Below, in pieces: positions 30,752-38,162 of a stretch of 40,816 nt of DNA. The notes below the pieces were generated by a model that was given only the letters and a program-made list of their open reading frames with translations, had not been told where the DNA came from and made no database searches. This DNA comes from Chloroflexi bacterium UBA4730 (GTDB lineage: Bacteria; Chloroflexota; Limnocylindria; P2-11E), in contig DHJC01000018.1 in assembly GCA_002404155.1 (NCBI GenBank), positions 51,822-92,637 of the forward strand. The letters are read 5' to 3'. The translations under genes and the position numbers were made by a program. Position 1 is the stretch's first letter. Every line of letters starts with the position of its first letter.

Positions 30752-31735
30752 TTGGAGTACGCCCTCCCGGCGGGGCTCTTCCTCGGCATCCTGCTGTTCT
30801 TCGCCGGCCTCTCGGGCATGCTCGGTGGAGGCAGCGAGAGCGTCGCGGCCCGCATGGCCCGCTACGCCGGCCCTGGCTCCGGCCAGATCGCGGCCGATGC
30901 GGCGGACAAGACCAGGAAGCAGGCGAAGCGCAGGCGCGAGCGCAAGGAGGTCGACCCGTTCGCGACGCTGTCCGCCGACGTCGAGGACAAGCGTTTCACG
31001 ACGAAGGTGCAGCGCGATCTCGCGCGCGCGAACCTCAAGCTTCGGGTGGCGGAGTACTACTACATCCGACTCGGCGCGTCGCTCGGCCTTGGCGTCCTGC
31101 TGTTCGTGTTCCGTGATCCGCTGTCAGGGGTCGTCGGCTTTATCCTCGGGTACTTCTTGCCGCGGTTCTGGGTCGGCCGGCGGATCGCTGGCCGACTGTC
31201 GTCGTTCAACAAGCAGCTGCCGGACACGATCACGCTGCTCTCCAACTCGCTTCGCGCGGGCTCGAGCTTCCTCCAGTCGATCGAGCTCGTGTCGCGTGAG
31301 GGCGGACCGCCGATGAGCGAGGAGATGGGCCGCGTCGTGCGCGAGGTCAACCTCGGTCTCGGCATGGAAGAGGCGCTCCACAACCTCGTTCGCCGCATCA
31401 AGAGCGACGACCTCGACCTCATGGTCACGGCCATCGGCATCCAGCAGCAGGTCGGTGGCAACCTCGCCGAGATCCTCGACACCATCGCGTTCACGATCCG
31501 CGAGCGTGTGCGCATCAAGGGTGACATCAACACCCTCACCGCGCAGGGCCGCGTGTCCGGCTACCTCGTCGCCTTCCTCCCGATCGGCCTCGGCGTCGCG
31601 CTGAATGCGATCAACCCCGCCTTCATGGCGCCGCTGTTCACGCAGACCATCGGCCGGATCCTCATCGGCGTCGGCGCGGTGATGATGTTCATCGGCTTCA
31701 TGGCCATCCGAAAGATCACGGACATCAAGGTATGA
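30752..31735 (+). CDS. tadB: TadB-like pilus inner-membrane protein
   Basis: 327 residues with the type II secretion F domain. One hydrophobic segment at the N-terminus (residues 3-25), then a basic cytoplasmic stretch (KTRKQAKRRRERKEVD), membrane helices at about 105-140, the T2SSF region KQLPDTITLLSNSLRAGSSF to LVTAIGIQQQVGGNLAEILD, and two C-terminal helices. The start TTG comes immediately after the tadA stop. It forms the platform with TadC. Full length for the family. Confidence 0.92.
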   Translation: MEYALPAGLFLGILLFFAGLSGMLGGGSESVAARMARYAGPGSGQIAADAADKTRKQAKRRRERKEVDPFATLSADVEDKRFTTKVQRDLARANLKLRVAEYYYIRLGASLGLGVLLFVFRDPLSGVVGFILGYFLPRFWVGRRIAGRLSSFNKQLPDTITLLSNSLRAGSSFLQSIELVSREGGPPMSEEMGRVVREVNLGLGMEEALHNLVRRIKSDDLDLMVTAIGIQQQVGGNLAEILDTIAFTIRERVRIKGDINTLTAQGRVSGYLVAFLPIGLGVALNAINPAFMAPLFTQTIGRILIGVGAVMMFIGFMAIRKITDIKV

Positions 31736-31776
31736 GCGTGTCTCCGCGGGGAAGCCGCGAGATAGAGAAGGTCTAG

Positions 31777-32688
31777 ATGGAGCTGCTGCTTCCGGTCCTC
31801 GTGACCGTTGGGATCATCATCGCGATCCTCGGGACGCAGATGAGCACGAGCCTTGATCCGGTGCAGGCGCGGCTGCAGCAGATCGCGGTCCGCCCACGCA
31901 GCCTGGAGGAGCTCGAGCTCCAACGCCCGCTCTCCGACCGCACCCTGAAGCCGATCATCCGCGGCCTCGCCGGACTCATGGCGCGCATCTACCCGGCGAA
32001 CACGATGAGATCGCTGACCCTGAGGCTGAAGCGCGCCGGGATGGAGACCACGAGCGCCGAGTTCTTCCTCGGTGTGAAGGGCTTCGCCGCCATCGTCGGT
32101 GCAGTGGCGGTGTCCGCTCTGGTGAACCTCATGACCAACGACGGTACGCAGACCCTCGCCGGCACCGCCGGCGGCCTACTCGTCGGCTTCATGGCGCCAG
32201 ACTTCTACCTCGGCAACCGTGCCGGCGGGCGCGGTAAGCAGATCCTCGAAACGCTGCCCGATGCCCTTGATCTGTTGACGATCTCCGTCGAGGCAGGGCT
32301 TGGCTTCGACGCCGCGCTCGTGAAGGTGACCGAGAAGCTGAAGGGCGCGCTGTCCGACGAGTTCAAACGTGCCGCATCCGAGCAGCGCGTCGGCAAGTCA
32401 CGGCAGGAGGCGCTGCGCGGGATCACCGACCGCGTCGAGCAAAAGGAACTCTCGAACTTCATCTCGGCGATCATCCAGGCCGACCAGCTCGGTGTGTCGA
32501 TGTCCAAGGTGCTCCGGATCCAGTCCGAGCAGATGCGCCAAGAACGCCGGCAGCGAGCGGAGGAGAAGGCGGCAAAGGCCCCGATCCTCATCATGCTGCC
32601 GACCATCGGCTGCATCTTCCCGTCGTTGTTCATCGTCATCCTCGCGCCGGCAGCCCTGTCGGCGTTGAGCTCCTGCGGTAGCTTCTAG
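31777..32688 (+). CDS. tadC: TadC-like pilus inner-membrane protein
   Basis: 303 residues, paralogous to TadB. N-terminal helix LLLPVLVTVGIIIAILGTQM, a cytoplasmic part, two helices near 90-135, the T2SSF domain with ILETLPDALDLLTISVEAGL and QLGVSMSKVLRIQSEQMRQE, and a final helix LIMLPTIGCIFPSLFIVILA. ATG start, ribosome site AGAAGG seven bases upstream, 41 bases after tadB. The usual partner genes for TadD, TadE/F, RcpC and a secretin are not in view downstream. Confidence 0.93.
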   Translation: MELLLPVLVTVGIIIAILGTQMSTSLDPVQARLQQIAVRPRSLEELELQRPLSDRTLKPIIRGLAGLMARIYPANTMRSLTLRLKRAGMETTSAEFFLGVKGFAAIVGAVAVSALVNLMTNDGTQTLAGTAGGLLVGFMAPDFYLGNRAGGRGKQILETLPDALDLLTISVEAGLGFDAALVKVTEKLKGALSDEFKRAASEQRVGKSRQEALRGITDRVEQKELSNFISAIIQADQLGVSMSKVLRIQSEQMRQERRQRAEEKAAKAPILIMLPTIGCIFPSLFIVILAPAALSALSSCGSF

Positions 32689-32689
32689 C

Positions 32690-33043
32690 TCCGCGCGGCT
32701 CCGCAACCACACCCGGGGCACGATCCTCGCGACCGATTGCCGCATCGCCGACAGCTTCCTCAGTCGAGGCATCGGGCTCCTCTTCCACAGCCGGCTCGCT
32801 GAAGGTGAGGCCCTCCGCATCACGAAGACGAGCAACATCACGATGTTCTTCATGCGTTTCCCGATCGACGCGATCTTCCTTGACCGCCGCGGCACGGTCG
32901 TCCGGGCTGCCTCGGATCTGCGCCCATGGGTCCTGTCGATCGCCGCGCGCGGCGCGGCCGAGGTCGTCGAGCTGCGGGCCGGCATGATCGCCGAGAGCGG
33001 CACGCAAGCGGGCGACGACCTCGTGTTCGAAGATGCCCAGTAG
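32690..33043 (+). CDS. DUF192 protein without a recognisable start codon
   Basis: The frame reads RLRNHTRGTILATDCRIADS and further LSRGIGLLFHSRLAEGEALR, MFFMRFPIDAIFLDRRGTVV and AEVVELRAGMIAES, a complete DUF192 domain. The frame is open only from 32669, because a stop lies at 32666. Between there and the conserved core no ATG, GTG or TTG occurs; the first ATG is 32843, in the middle of the domain. GTA at 32678 is one base from GTG. So it is either an unusual start, a recent mutation, or an assembly error. It overlaps comF by 11 bases. Confidence 0.7.
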   Translation, partial: SARLRNHTRGTILATDCRIADSFLSRGIGLLFHSRLAEGEALRITKTSNITMFFMRFPIDAIFLDRRGTVVRAASDLRPWVLSIAARGAAEVVELRAGMIAESGTQAGDDLVFEDAQ

Positions 33044-33662
33044 CGCGCTCGCCGGCGTCCGCGACGTCCTCATCCCACCGCGGTGCGCGGGCTGCAGGCA
33101 ACCAGGCAGCTGGTATTGCGTCGCCTGCCGCGATAGCTCCGAGCCCACTGTCCGCCGATCCGGCACACTTGCGCTTGTCGCCACCGGCGCGCATGAGGGA
33201 CTGCTGCGGGAGGCGATCCACCGGCTGAAGTACGGCAACGAGCCCGGCCTCGCCGACGAGCCGGGTTCGCTCGTCGCATCGCGCATCGCCGCAGATCTGT
33301 CGCTTGGCGAGCCGCTCGACGCGCTCGTGCCGGTCCCGCTGCATCCGAGCCGGCGGCGCAGCCGCGGCTACGACCAGGCACGCGCCCTCGCCGAGGTCGC
33401 CGCGGACCTGACTGGCGTGCCCGTGTTGGCGGCGCTCCACCGTCTGCGCGGGGGCTCGGCGCAGGCGACGCTCGGCCAGCTGGAGCGGCGCGCGAACGTA
33501 CACGGCGCATTCGCCGGGATCGCCGGAAGCCGGCGCGGGCTGGAGGTGGGCCTCATCGACGACGTGGCCACGACCGGCGCGACGCTGCTCGACGCGGCGG
33601 CCGCTGCTCGGGCGTGCGGCGCGCGGACCGTACGCGCGTACGTGGTCGCCATCGAAGAATGA
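33033..33662 (+). CDS. comF: ComF-family phosphoribosyltransferase-like protein
   Basis: 209 residues. N-terminal zinc-ribbon cysteines (CAGCRQPGSWYCVACRD), then HRLKYGNEPGLADEPGSLVA, ALVPVPLHPSRRRSRGYDQA, the link SAQATLGQLERRANVHGAFA, and the PRPP-binding motif VGLIDDVATTGATLLDAA. ComF proteins act in DNA uptake or in nucleotide-related steps; the family's exact role is not settled. No other com genes are in view, but the Tad pilus is next to it. ATG at 33033 overlaps DUF192; the stop overlaps the next gene (ATGA). Confidence 0.92.
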   Translation: MPSSALAGVRDVLIPPRCAGCRQPGSWYCVACRDSSEPTVRRSGTLALVATGAHEGLLREAIHRLKYGNEPGLADEPGSLVASRIAADLSLGEPLDALVPVPLHPSRRRSRGYDQARALAEVAADLTGVPVLAALHRLRGGSAQATLGQLERRANVHGAFAGIAGSRRGLEVGLIDDVATTGATLLDAAAAARACGARTVRAYVVAIEE

Positions 33663-35080
33663 GGTGGTTTGTCCGCGGCGCGCTGCTCGTGCTGCTCTCG
33701 TTCGCGAACCTCAACCTCATCTGGTCGCCGGACGTGCTGCCGAACACCCTGTTCGCCTGGACGCTCGTGCAGAGCGGCAACGTCGACTACGACGAATTCG
33801 CCACGGTCTCACCGATCGACGAGCGACCTGACCGCATCGACCGGAACGCCTATTTCTTCCGCGGCTGTGGCCCGGTCGACCGCAACGCCCTGGTGGCCTC
33901 GCCCCTCACGTCTCCGCGGAGCGCCGGTGGACCGCCACCGCCACGCCCCGGTGAGCACGTGTGCTCCATCTTCCCGCCCGGCGTCGCGATCCTCGCGCTG
34001 CCCATCCTGGTGCCAGCCGTGCTGCTCGGCGTGCCGGCGTCCGACGCGACGTCCCTCCTCTTGCTCGGCCATCTCGTCGCATCGCTCCTCGAGGCGGCGG
34101 TCGCGCTGGTGCTCTGGGCGGTGTTCCGCCGTTTCGTCTCGGCCCGCTGGTCCTTCGGGCTCGTGCTCCTGTACTTCCTTGCCACGAGCGTGCGCACCGT
34201 CGCGTCGCAGGCGCTCTGGCAGCACGCCGGCGTCCATCTGGCGATCGCCGCCGCGCTCTGGCTGGTACTCGACGAGCGGCCCGCGAGCGCGGGCCGGGTA
34301 TTCCTGGCCGGGCTCGCCCTCGGCGTGGGCACGGTCGCGCGGCAGACGACCGCGTTCGCGACCGCCGGGATCGTGTCGCGCCGCACGTTCGTGCGGGTCA
34401 TCGCGGGATTCGGCATCGGGATCATCCCGCTGCTCGTCTACAACGCGTTCGCGTTCGGCGACCCGTTCGAGCAGGGCTACGGCGCGAAGCCCTTCGGCAC
34501 GCCGATCCTCACCGGGCTGTACGGGCTGCTCCTATCGCCCAGCCGCGGCCTGTTGGTCTACGCGCCCTATCTCGCGTTCGCGATCGCCGCGCTCGTGCTC
34601 GCCTGGCGCCGGCGTGGCCACGTTGCCGCTCGGCTGCGTGGCCTCGGCATCGTCGCCCTCGCCACGCTGCTCCTCTACGCGACGTACACCGAGTGGTGGG
34701 GTGGCCGTGTCTTCGGCCCGCGCTTCCTGGACGATCAAGCGCCGATTCTGTTCGCCGCGCTCGCGTGGGGCATCGGACACGGGCTGCTGTCGCGCACGCT
34801 GTGGCGGCGGCTGTTCTGGATCGGCGCGGCGTGGTCGCTGCTGCTCTTCAACGCCGCGGCGCTCGTGTACGACCAAACGTGGGACACCGCACCGGTGAAC
34901 GTGAACTTCCATCCCGAGAAGCTGTTCGACTGGAGCGATCCGCAGTGGCTCGCGGTCCTTCGCGCCCTACCGAACGGTGGCGCGCGCGCGGCCATCGGGC
35001 TCGCACTGTCGCTCGTGATTCTCGGGCTGCTCCTGCGGCTCGAAGGGGTCTGGCCGCGGCGCCTATCGTCGAGCTCGTGA
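33659..35080 (+). CDS. Polytopic membrane protein, GT-C glycosyltransferase-like
   Basis: 473 residues, about 10-11 hydrophobic helices. The first loop (about 30-115), after the first helix, has DYDEFATVSPIDERPDRIDR and a Pro-rich stretch, as expected for an exported catalytic loop of GT-C enzymes. WWGGRVFGPRFLDDQAPILF is a typical motif of dolichol- or polyprenyl-phosphate sugar transferases of the GT39/DUF2029 kind. A lipid-linked sugar donor is inferred, which would fit the polyprenyl synthase in this window. ATG overlaps comF; the stop overlaps the next gene as GTGA. Confidence 0.8.
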   Translation: MRWFVRGALLVLLSFANLNLIWSPDVLPNTLFAWTLVQSGNVDYDEFATVSPIDERPDRIDRNAYFFRGCGPVDRNALVASPLTSPRSAGGPPPPRPGEHVCSIFPPGVAILALPILVPAVLLGVPASDATSLLLLGHLVASLLEAAVALVLWAVFRRFVSARWSFGLVLLYFLATSVRTVASQALWQHAGVHLAIAAALWLVLDERPASAGRVFLAGLALGVGTVARQTTAFATAGIVSRRTFVRVIAGFGIGIIPLLVYNAFAFGDPFEQGYGAKPFGTPILTGLYGLLLSPSRGLLVYAPYLAFAIAALVLAWRRRGHVAARLRGLGIVALATLLLYATYTEWWGGRVFGPRFLDDQAPILFAALAWGIGHGLLSRTLWRRLFWIGAAWSLLLFNAAALVYDQTWDTAPVNVNFHPEKLFDWSDPQWLAVLRALPNGGARAAIGLALSLVILGLLLRLEGVWPRRLSSSS

Positions 35081-36186
35081 GTGCGACCGCGTTCATCCTG
35101 TTCTTCGGCCCGGGCGGCGAGAGCGCCGTCGAGGCCCAGCTCGACCGCATCCGTATCGCGATCGGTAGTGGCACGCTGCGTCGCGCCGCGGCCGCGGGCT
35201 TCGCGCCGCTCATCGCCGTGACCGCCGATCCCGCGGGGGCGCGCGCGTTCGGCGACGCAGGCGCGGAGGCCATCCCGCCCCGCACCGAGCCGTTCCATTT
35301 CGGGACGGAGCTCAAGCGGATCGTCGACGATCGTCACATCGACCGCGTGTGCGCGATCGGGGCCGGCGCGGGCGCGCTGCTCACCGCCGGCGATCTCGGG
35401 TCCATCCGCGATGAGCTGGAGCGCTCGCCGGCGCTCGTGCTATCCAACAACTACTACTCCGCGGATCTCGTCGCGCTCACGCCGACGAGCGCGCTGGATG
35501 CGATCGCGCTTCCGGCGACCGACAACCCGCTGCCGCGGCTCCTCCACGAGCAGGCCGGCCTGCCCTCGAGGCAGCTGCCGCGTTCGGCGGCAACGCTGCT
35601 CGACGTCGACACGCCGCCGGATGCCACGGTGCTGCTGCGTCACCCGCACTGTCCCGCCGAGCTTCATGCCGTCGGCGCGTTCGAATCCGAGCTCGGCCCG
35701 CGTGTCGACGCCCTCATGACCATCGTCACGACGCCGGAGCGCGAGCTGCTCGTCGCCGGGCGTGTCGGCGCGCCGGTCTGGTCGTACCTCGAGTCGCAGA
35801 CCGCGTCGCGCGTGCGCATGCTCGCCGAGGAACGTGGGATGCAGGCCGCCGGACGCGACGCGTCGGGGAGCGCGCGGACGGCGCTCGGCTTCCTGTATGA
35901 GCTCGTTGGCCCCCGCGAGTTCTTCGGGCGCATGAAGGAGCTCGGCGACGGCATGCTGTTCGACTCGCGTGTCCTCTTCGCGCACCTCGGCTGGCGGCCG
36001 AGCGCGCCGGACCGCTTCTCCTCCGATCTCTTCCAGCCCGACGCGATCGAGCACGCGGGGGTGCGCGAGTTCACGACCGCCGCACGCGACGCCGGTTTTC
36101 CGCTGCTGGTCGGCGGGCAGACCCTCGTGTCGGGCGTGCTCTGGACGATGGTCGACGCCGCGTGGTCCGGACACCCCGAGCAGTAG
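35077..36186 (+). CDS. Conserved hypothetical alpha/beta protein, possibly NTP-transferase-like
   Basis: 369 residues, no named family recognised. The first part (SATAFILFFGPGGESAVEAQ, RRAAAAGFAPLIAVTADPAG, VCAIGAGAGALLTAGD, PALVLSNNYYSADLVALTPT) has the Rossmann-like order of nucleotidyltransferases such as MobA or CofC but lacks a clear G-x-G-T-R-M loop. The C-terminal part contains RTALGFLYELVGPREFFGRM and a final LLVGGQTLVSGVLWTMVDAA. GTG start overlaps the previous stop. The stop abuts the PHP gene start. Confidence 0.7.
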   Translation: MSATAFILFFGPGGESAVEAQLDRIRIAIGSGTLRRAAAAGFAPLIAVTADPAGARAFGDAGAEAIPPRTEPFHFGTELKRIVDDRHIDRVCAIGAGAGALLTAGDLGSIRDELERSPALVLSNNYYSADLVALTPTSALDAIALPATDNPLPRLLHEQAGLPSRQLPRSAATLLDVDTPPDATVLLRHPHCPAELHAVGAFESELGPRVDALMTIVTTPERELLVAGRVGAPVWSYLESQTASRVRMLAEERGMQAAGRDASGSARTALGFLYELVGPREFFGRMKELGDGMLFDSRVLFAHLGWRPSAPDRFSSDLFQPDAIEHAGVREFTTAARDAGFPLLVGGQTLVSGVLWTMVDAAWSGHPEQ

Positions 36187-36966
36187 GTGCGGTTGTTCGA
36201 CCATCACATCCACTCGTCGCGGTCGGACGGAAGCGTGACACTCGAGGACCGTGCGAAGAGCGTCGCAGTCAGGCCGCATGGGATCTCCGATCACTACCCG
36301 TGGCCGACCGGGATGCAGACCGATGGCGACGTCCTGCGGTACCTCGACGACGCCGCGCGGCTGGGACTGCGCGTGGGGATCGAGTACGACCTCGGCGTCG
36401 CACCCGCGCTCCCGCGTTCGACCCACGACGCGCTCGACTACGTGATCGGATCGGTGCACCAGCTGGCCATGGATGGAACGCGCCTCGGGTACGACGCCGC
36501 CGGCGCGTTCCTCAAAGGCCGCACCCCGCCGCCGTATTCGGAGGCCGCGCGGTTCGCGGATCCGGAGCTGCAGCGGCGCGTGCTCGAAGCGCATCTCGCG
36601 CTCGTTCGTGTAGGCATCTTGGAGACCGGCATCGACATCGTCGGCCACCCGACCATGTCGCCGCTCGCGGCGCTCGGCGATCCGGAGGTCGGCTATCCGG
36701 TCGAGTGGCAGGAACGGCTGATCGCGCTCTGCGTCGAGCACGATGTGGCGATCGAGATCAATGAGGCTTATCGCGTGCCGCACCGGGCCTTCCTCGAACG
36801 GGCACATGCCCGGGGAGCGCGGTTCTCGGTCGGATCGGACAGCCACTTCGTCCTGCTCCCGCTCGACCGCACCGAGGCGATGATCCGCGATGCGGGCCTG
36901 GCCGCCGGCCCGTTCCTCGACGGGCGTCGCCCTCAGGCGGGCGTGTCGACCGCCACCAGCTCGTAG
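36187..36966 (+). CDS. PHP-domain phosphoesterase (histidinol-phosphatase-like)
   Basis: 259 residues. Metal-binding motifs of the PHP superfamily are in order: FDHHIHSSRSDGS, ISDHYPW, EYD, GSVHQL, VGHPTMSP, AIEINEAYRVPHR, and FSVGSDSHF. It is complete, with all metal ligands apparently kept. The class includes histidinol phosphatases and nucleotide or oligoribonucleotide phosphatases; the substrate cannot be told. GTG start immediately follows the previous stop codon. The last 34 bases overlap the minus-strand small membrane protein. Confidence 0.88.
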   Translation: MRLFDHHIHSSRSDGSVTLEDRAKSVAVRPHGISDHYPWPTGMQTDGDVLRYLDDAARLGLRVGIEYDLGVAPALPRSTHDALDYVIGSVHQLAMDGTRLGYDAAGAFLKGRTPPPYSEAARFADPELQRRVLEAHLALVRVGILETGIDIVGHPTMSPLAALGDPEVGYPVEWQERLIALCVEHDVAIEINEAYRVPHRAFLERAHARGARFSVGSDSHFVLLPLDRTEAMIRDAGLAAGPFLDGRRPQAGVSTATSS

Positions 36967-37103
36967 AGGAGGACGCCGACCGCCGCGACGAGCAGGAGGT
37001 GGACGCCGTTGCCGCCCGCATCGACGGCGAGGGCCACAAACCACGCGGCGACCAGCGCGACCACGACGATCCAGCGGAGCCGGCGGCCCAACGCGATGCT
37101 CAT
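36933..37103 (-). CDS. Small membrane protein, lmo0937/DUF5670-like
   Basis: 56 residues from ATG 37103: a short basic start MSIALGRRLR, first helix WIVVVALVAAWFVALAV, a glycine turn DAGGNGVHL, then second helix LLLVAAVGVLLYELVAV. The N-G-x-H/I-H-L-L-L-V-A pattern is typical of the lmo0937 group of small membrane proteins found across Gram-positive bacteria, often stress-linked. TACCGT lies eight bases before the ATG. A longer start (37127) is possible. Divergent from prs; convergent overlap with PHP. Confidence 0.75.
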   Translation of the reverse strand: MSIALGRRLRWIVVVALVAAWFVALAVDAGGNGVHLLLVAAVGVLLYELVAVDTPA

Positions 37104-37122
37104 TGGGCTGAACGGTAGCGGG

Positions 37123-37128
37123 TACACT
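37123..37128 (+). promoter_or_regulatory. Putative -10 element of prs
   Basis: TACACT about 34 bases before the prs GTG. Here the mRNA would have a normal leader with a ribosome site, unlike the leaderless genes. No good -35. Confidence 0.35.
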
Positions 37129-37162
37129 GAGGTTTCCTCGAGACTCGCCAGGAGGGGGAGCC

Positions 37163-38152
37163 GTGTTCCGGGGTCTATCCGTCTACACGGGCAACGCCCA
37201 TCCCAGGTTCGCCGACGATATCTGCCGCCACCTCGAGATCCCCCGCGGGCAGGCGGACGTCTTCAAGTTCGCGAACGACGAGATCTTCGTCAGGATCAGT
37301 GAGAACGCCCGGGAGCACGACGTCTTCATCGTCCAGTCGCTCGTTGGGCCCTCGGTGAGCGACGCGATCATGGAGCTTCTCATCATGATCGACGCCTTCA
37401 AGCGCGCGTCCGCCGGCCGGATCACCGCCGTCATGCCGCAGTACGCGTACGGGCGCAGCGACAAGAAGGACCAGCCGCGCATCCCGATCACCGCGCGGCT
37501 CCTCGCCGACCTCATCAGCGTCGCGGGGGCGGACCGGTTCCTCACCATGGATATGCACCAGATGCAGATCCAGGGCTTCTTCAGCATCCCCGGCGACGAG
37601 CTCTCGGCACGGAGCATCCTGGTCGAGTACCTCCGCCAGATCGTCGAGGCGAAACCGGAGGACACCGCGCTCGTCGTTCCCGATCTCGGCTACGCGAACG
37701 CCGCGCGGCGCATCGCCGAGCTCCTCAAGATCCCGCTTGTCTTCATGCAGAAGACGCACCGCGACAACAGCGGCAACAGCGAGATCGTCGGGGTCATCGG
37801 AGACATCGACCGTAAGCGCGCGATCGTGATCGACGACGAGATCGATCGCGGCTTCACCGTGCTGAACACGGTGAAGATCCTCCAGGAGCGTGGCGTCTCA
37901 GAGATCTACGCCGCCTGCACCCACCCGACGTTCTCCGACAACGCCGCTGAGCGGCTGTGCGCCAGCGGCATCAAGGAGCTCATCGTCACCGACACCGTCC
38001 CCCTGAAGCCGTCAGCACGCAATCTCCCGCAGCTCCGTGTGCTCTCCGTCGCGCCACTCTTCGCGGAGGCGATCCGTCGCATCCACGAGGGCGAGTCGGT
38101 CGGTGCGCTGTTCAACCCGCCGGGGATGCAGCTGCCGCTGCAGGTCACTTAG
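37163..38152 (+). CDS. prs: Ribose-phosphate diphosphokinase (PRPP synthase)
   Basis: Makes PRPP from ribose 5-phosphate and ATP. 329 residues. FKFANDEIFVRISENAREHD with FIVQSLVGPSVSDAIMELL matches the family, then MPQYAYGRSDKKDQPRIPIT, FLTMDMHQMQIQGFFSIP and a catalytic flexible loop KTHRDNSGNSEIVGVIGDID. The PRPP loop reads IVIDDEIDRGFTVLN where classical enzymes have VDDMIDTGGT, and VVPDLGYANAARRIAEL replaces the usual SPDxGG. So it is a divergent class. GTG start with ribosome site AGGAGGGGG. secA follows after ten bases. Confidence 0.93.
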   Translation: MFRGLSVYTGNAHPRFADDICRHLEIPRGQADVFKFANDEIFVRISENAREHDVFIVQSLVGPSVSDAIMELLIMIDAFKRASAGRITAVMPQYAYGRSDKKDQPRIPITARLLADLISVAGADRFLTMDMHQMQIQGFFSIPGDELSARSILVEYLRQIVEAKPEDTALVVPDLGYANAARRIAELLKIPLVFMQKTHRDNSGNSEIVGVIGDIDRKRAIVIDDEIDRGFTVLNTVKILQERGVSEIYAACTHPTFSDNAAERLCASGIKELIVTDTVPLKPSARNLPQLRVLSVAPLFAEAIRRIHEGESVGALFNPPGMQLPLQVT

Positions 38153-38162
38153 CGGTCCCGGT

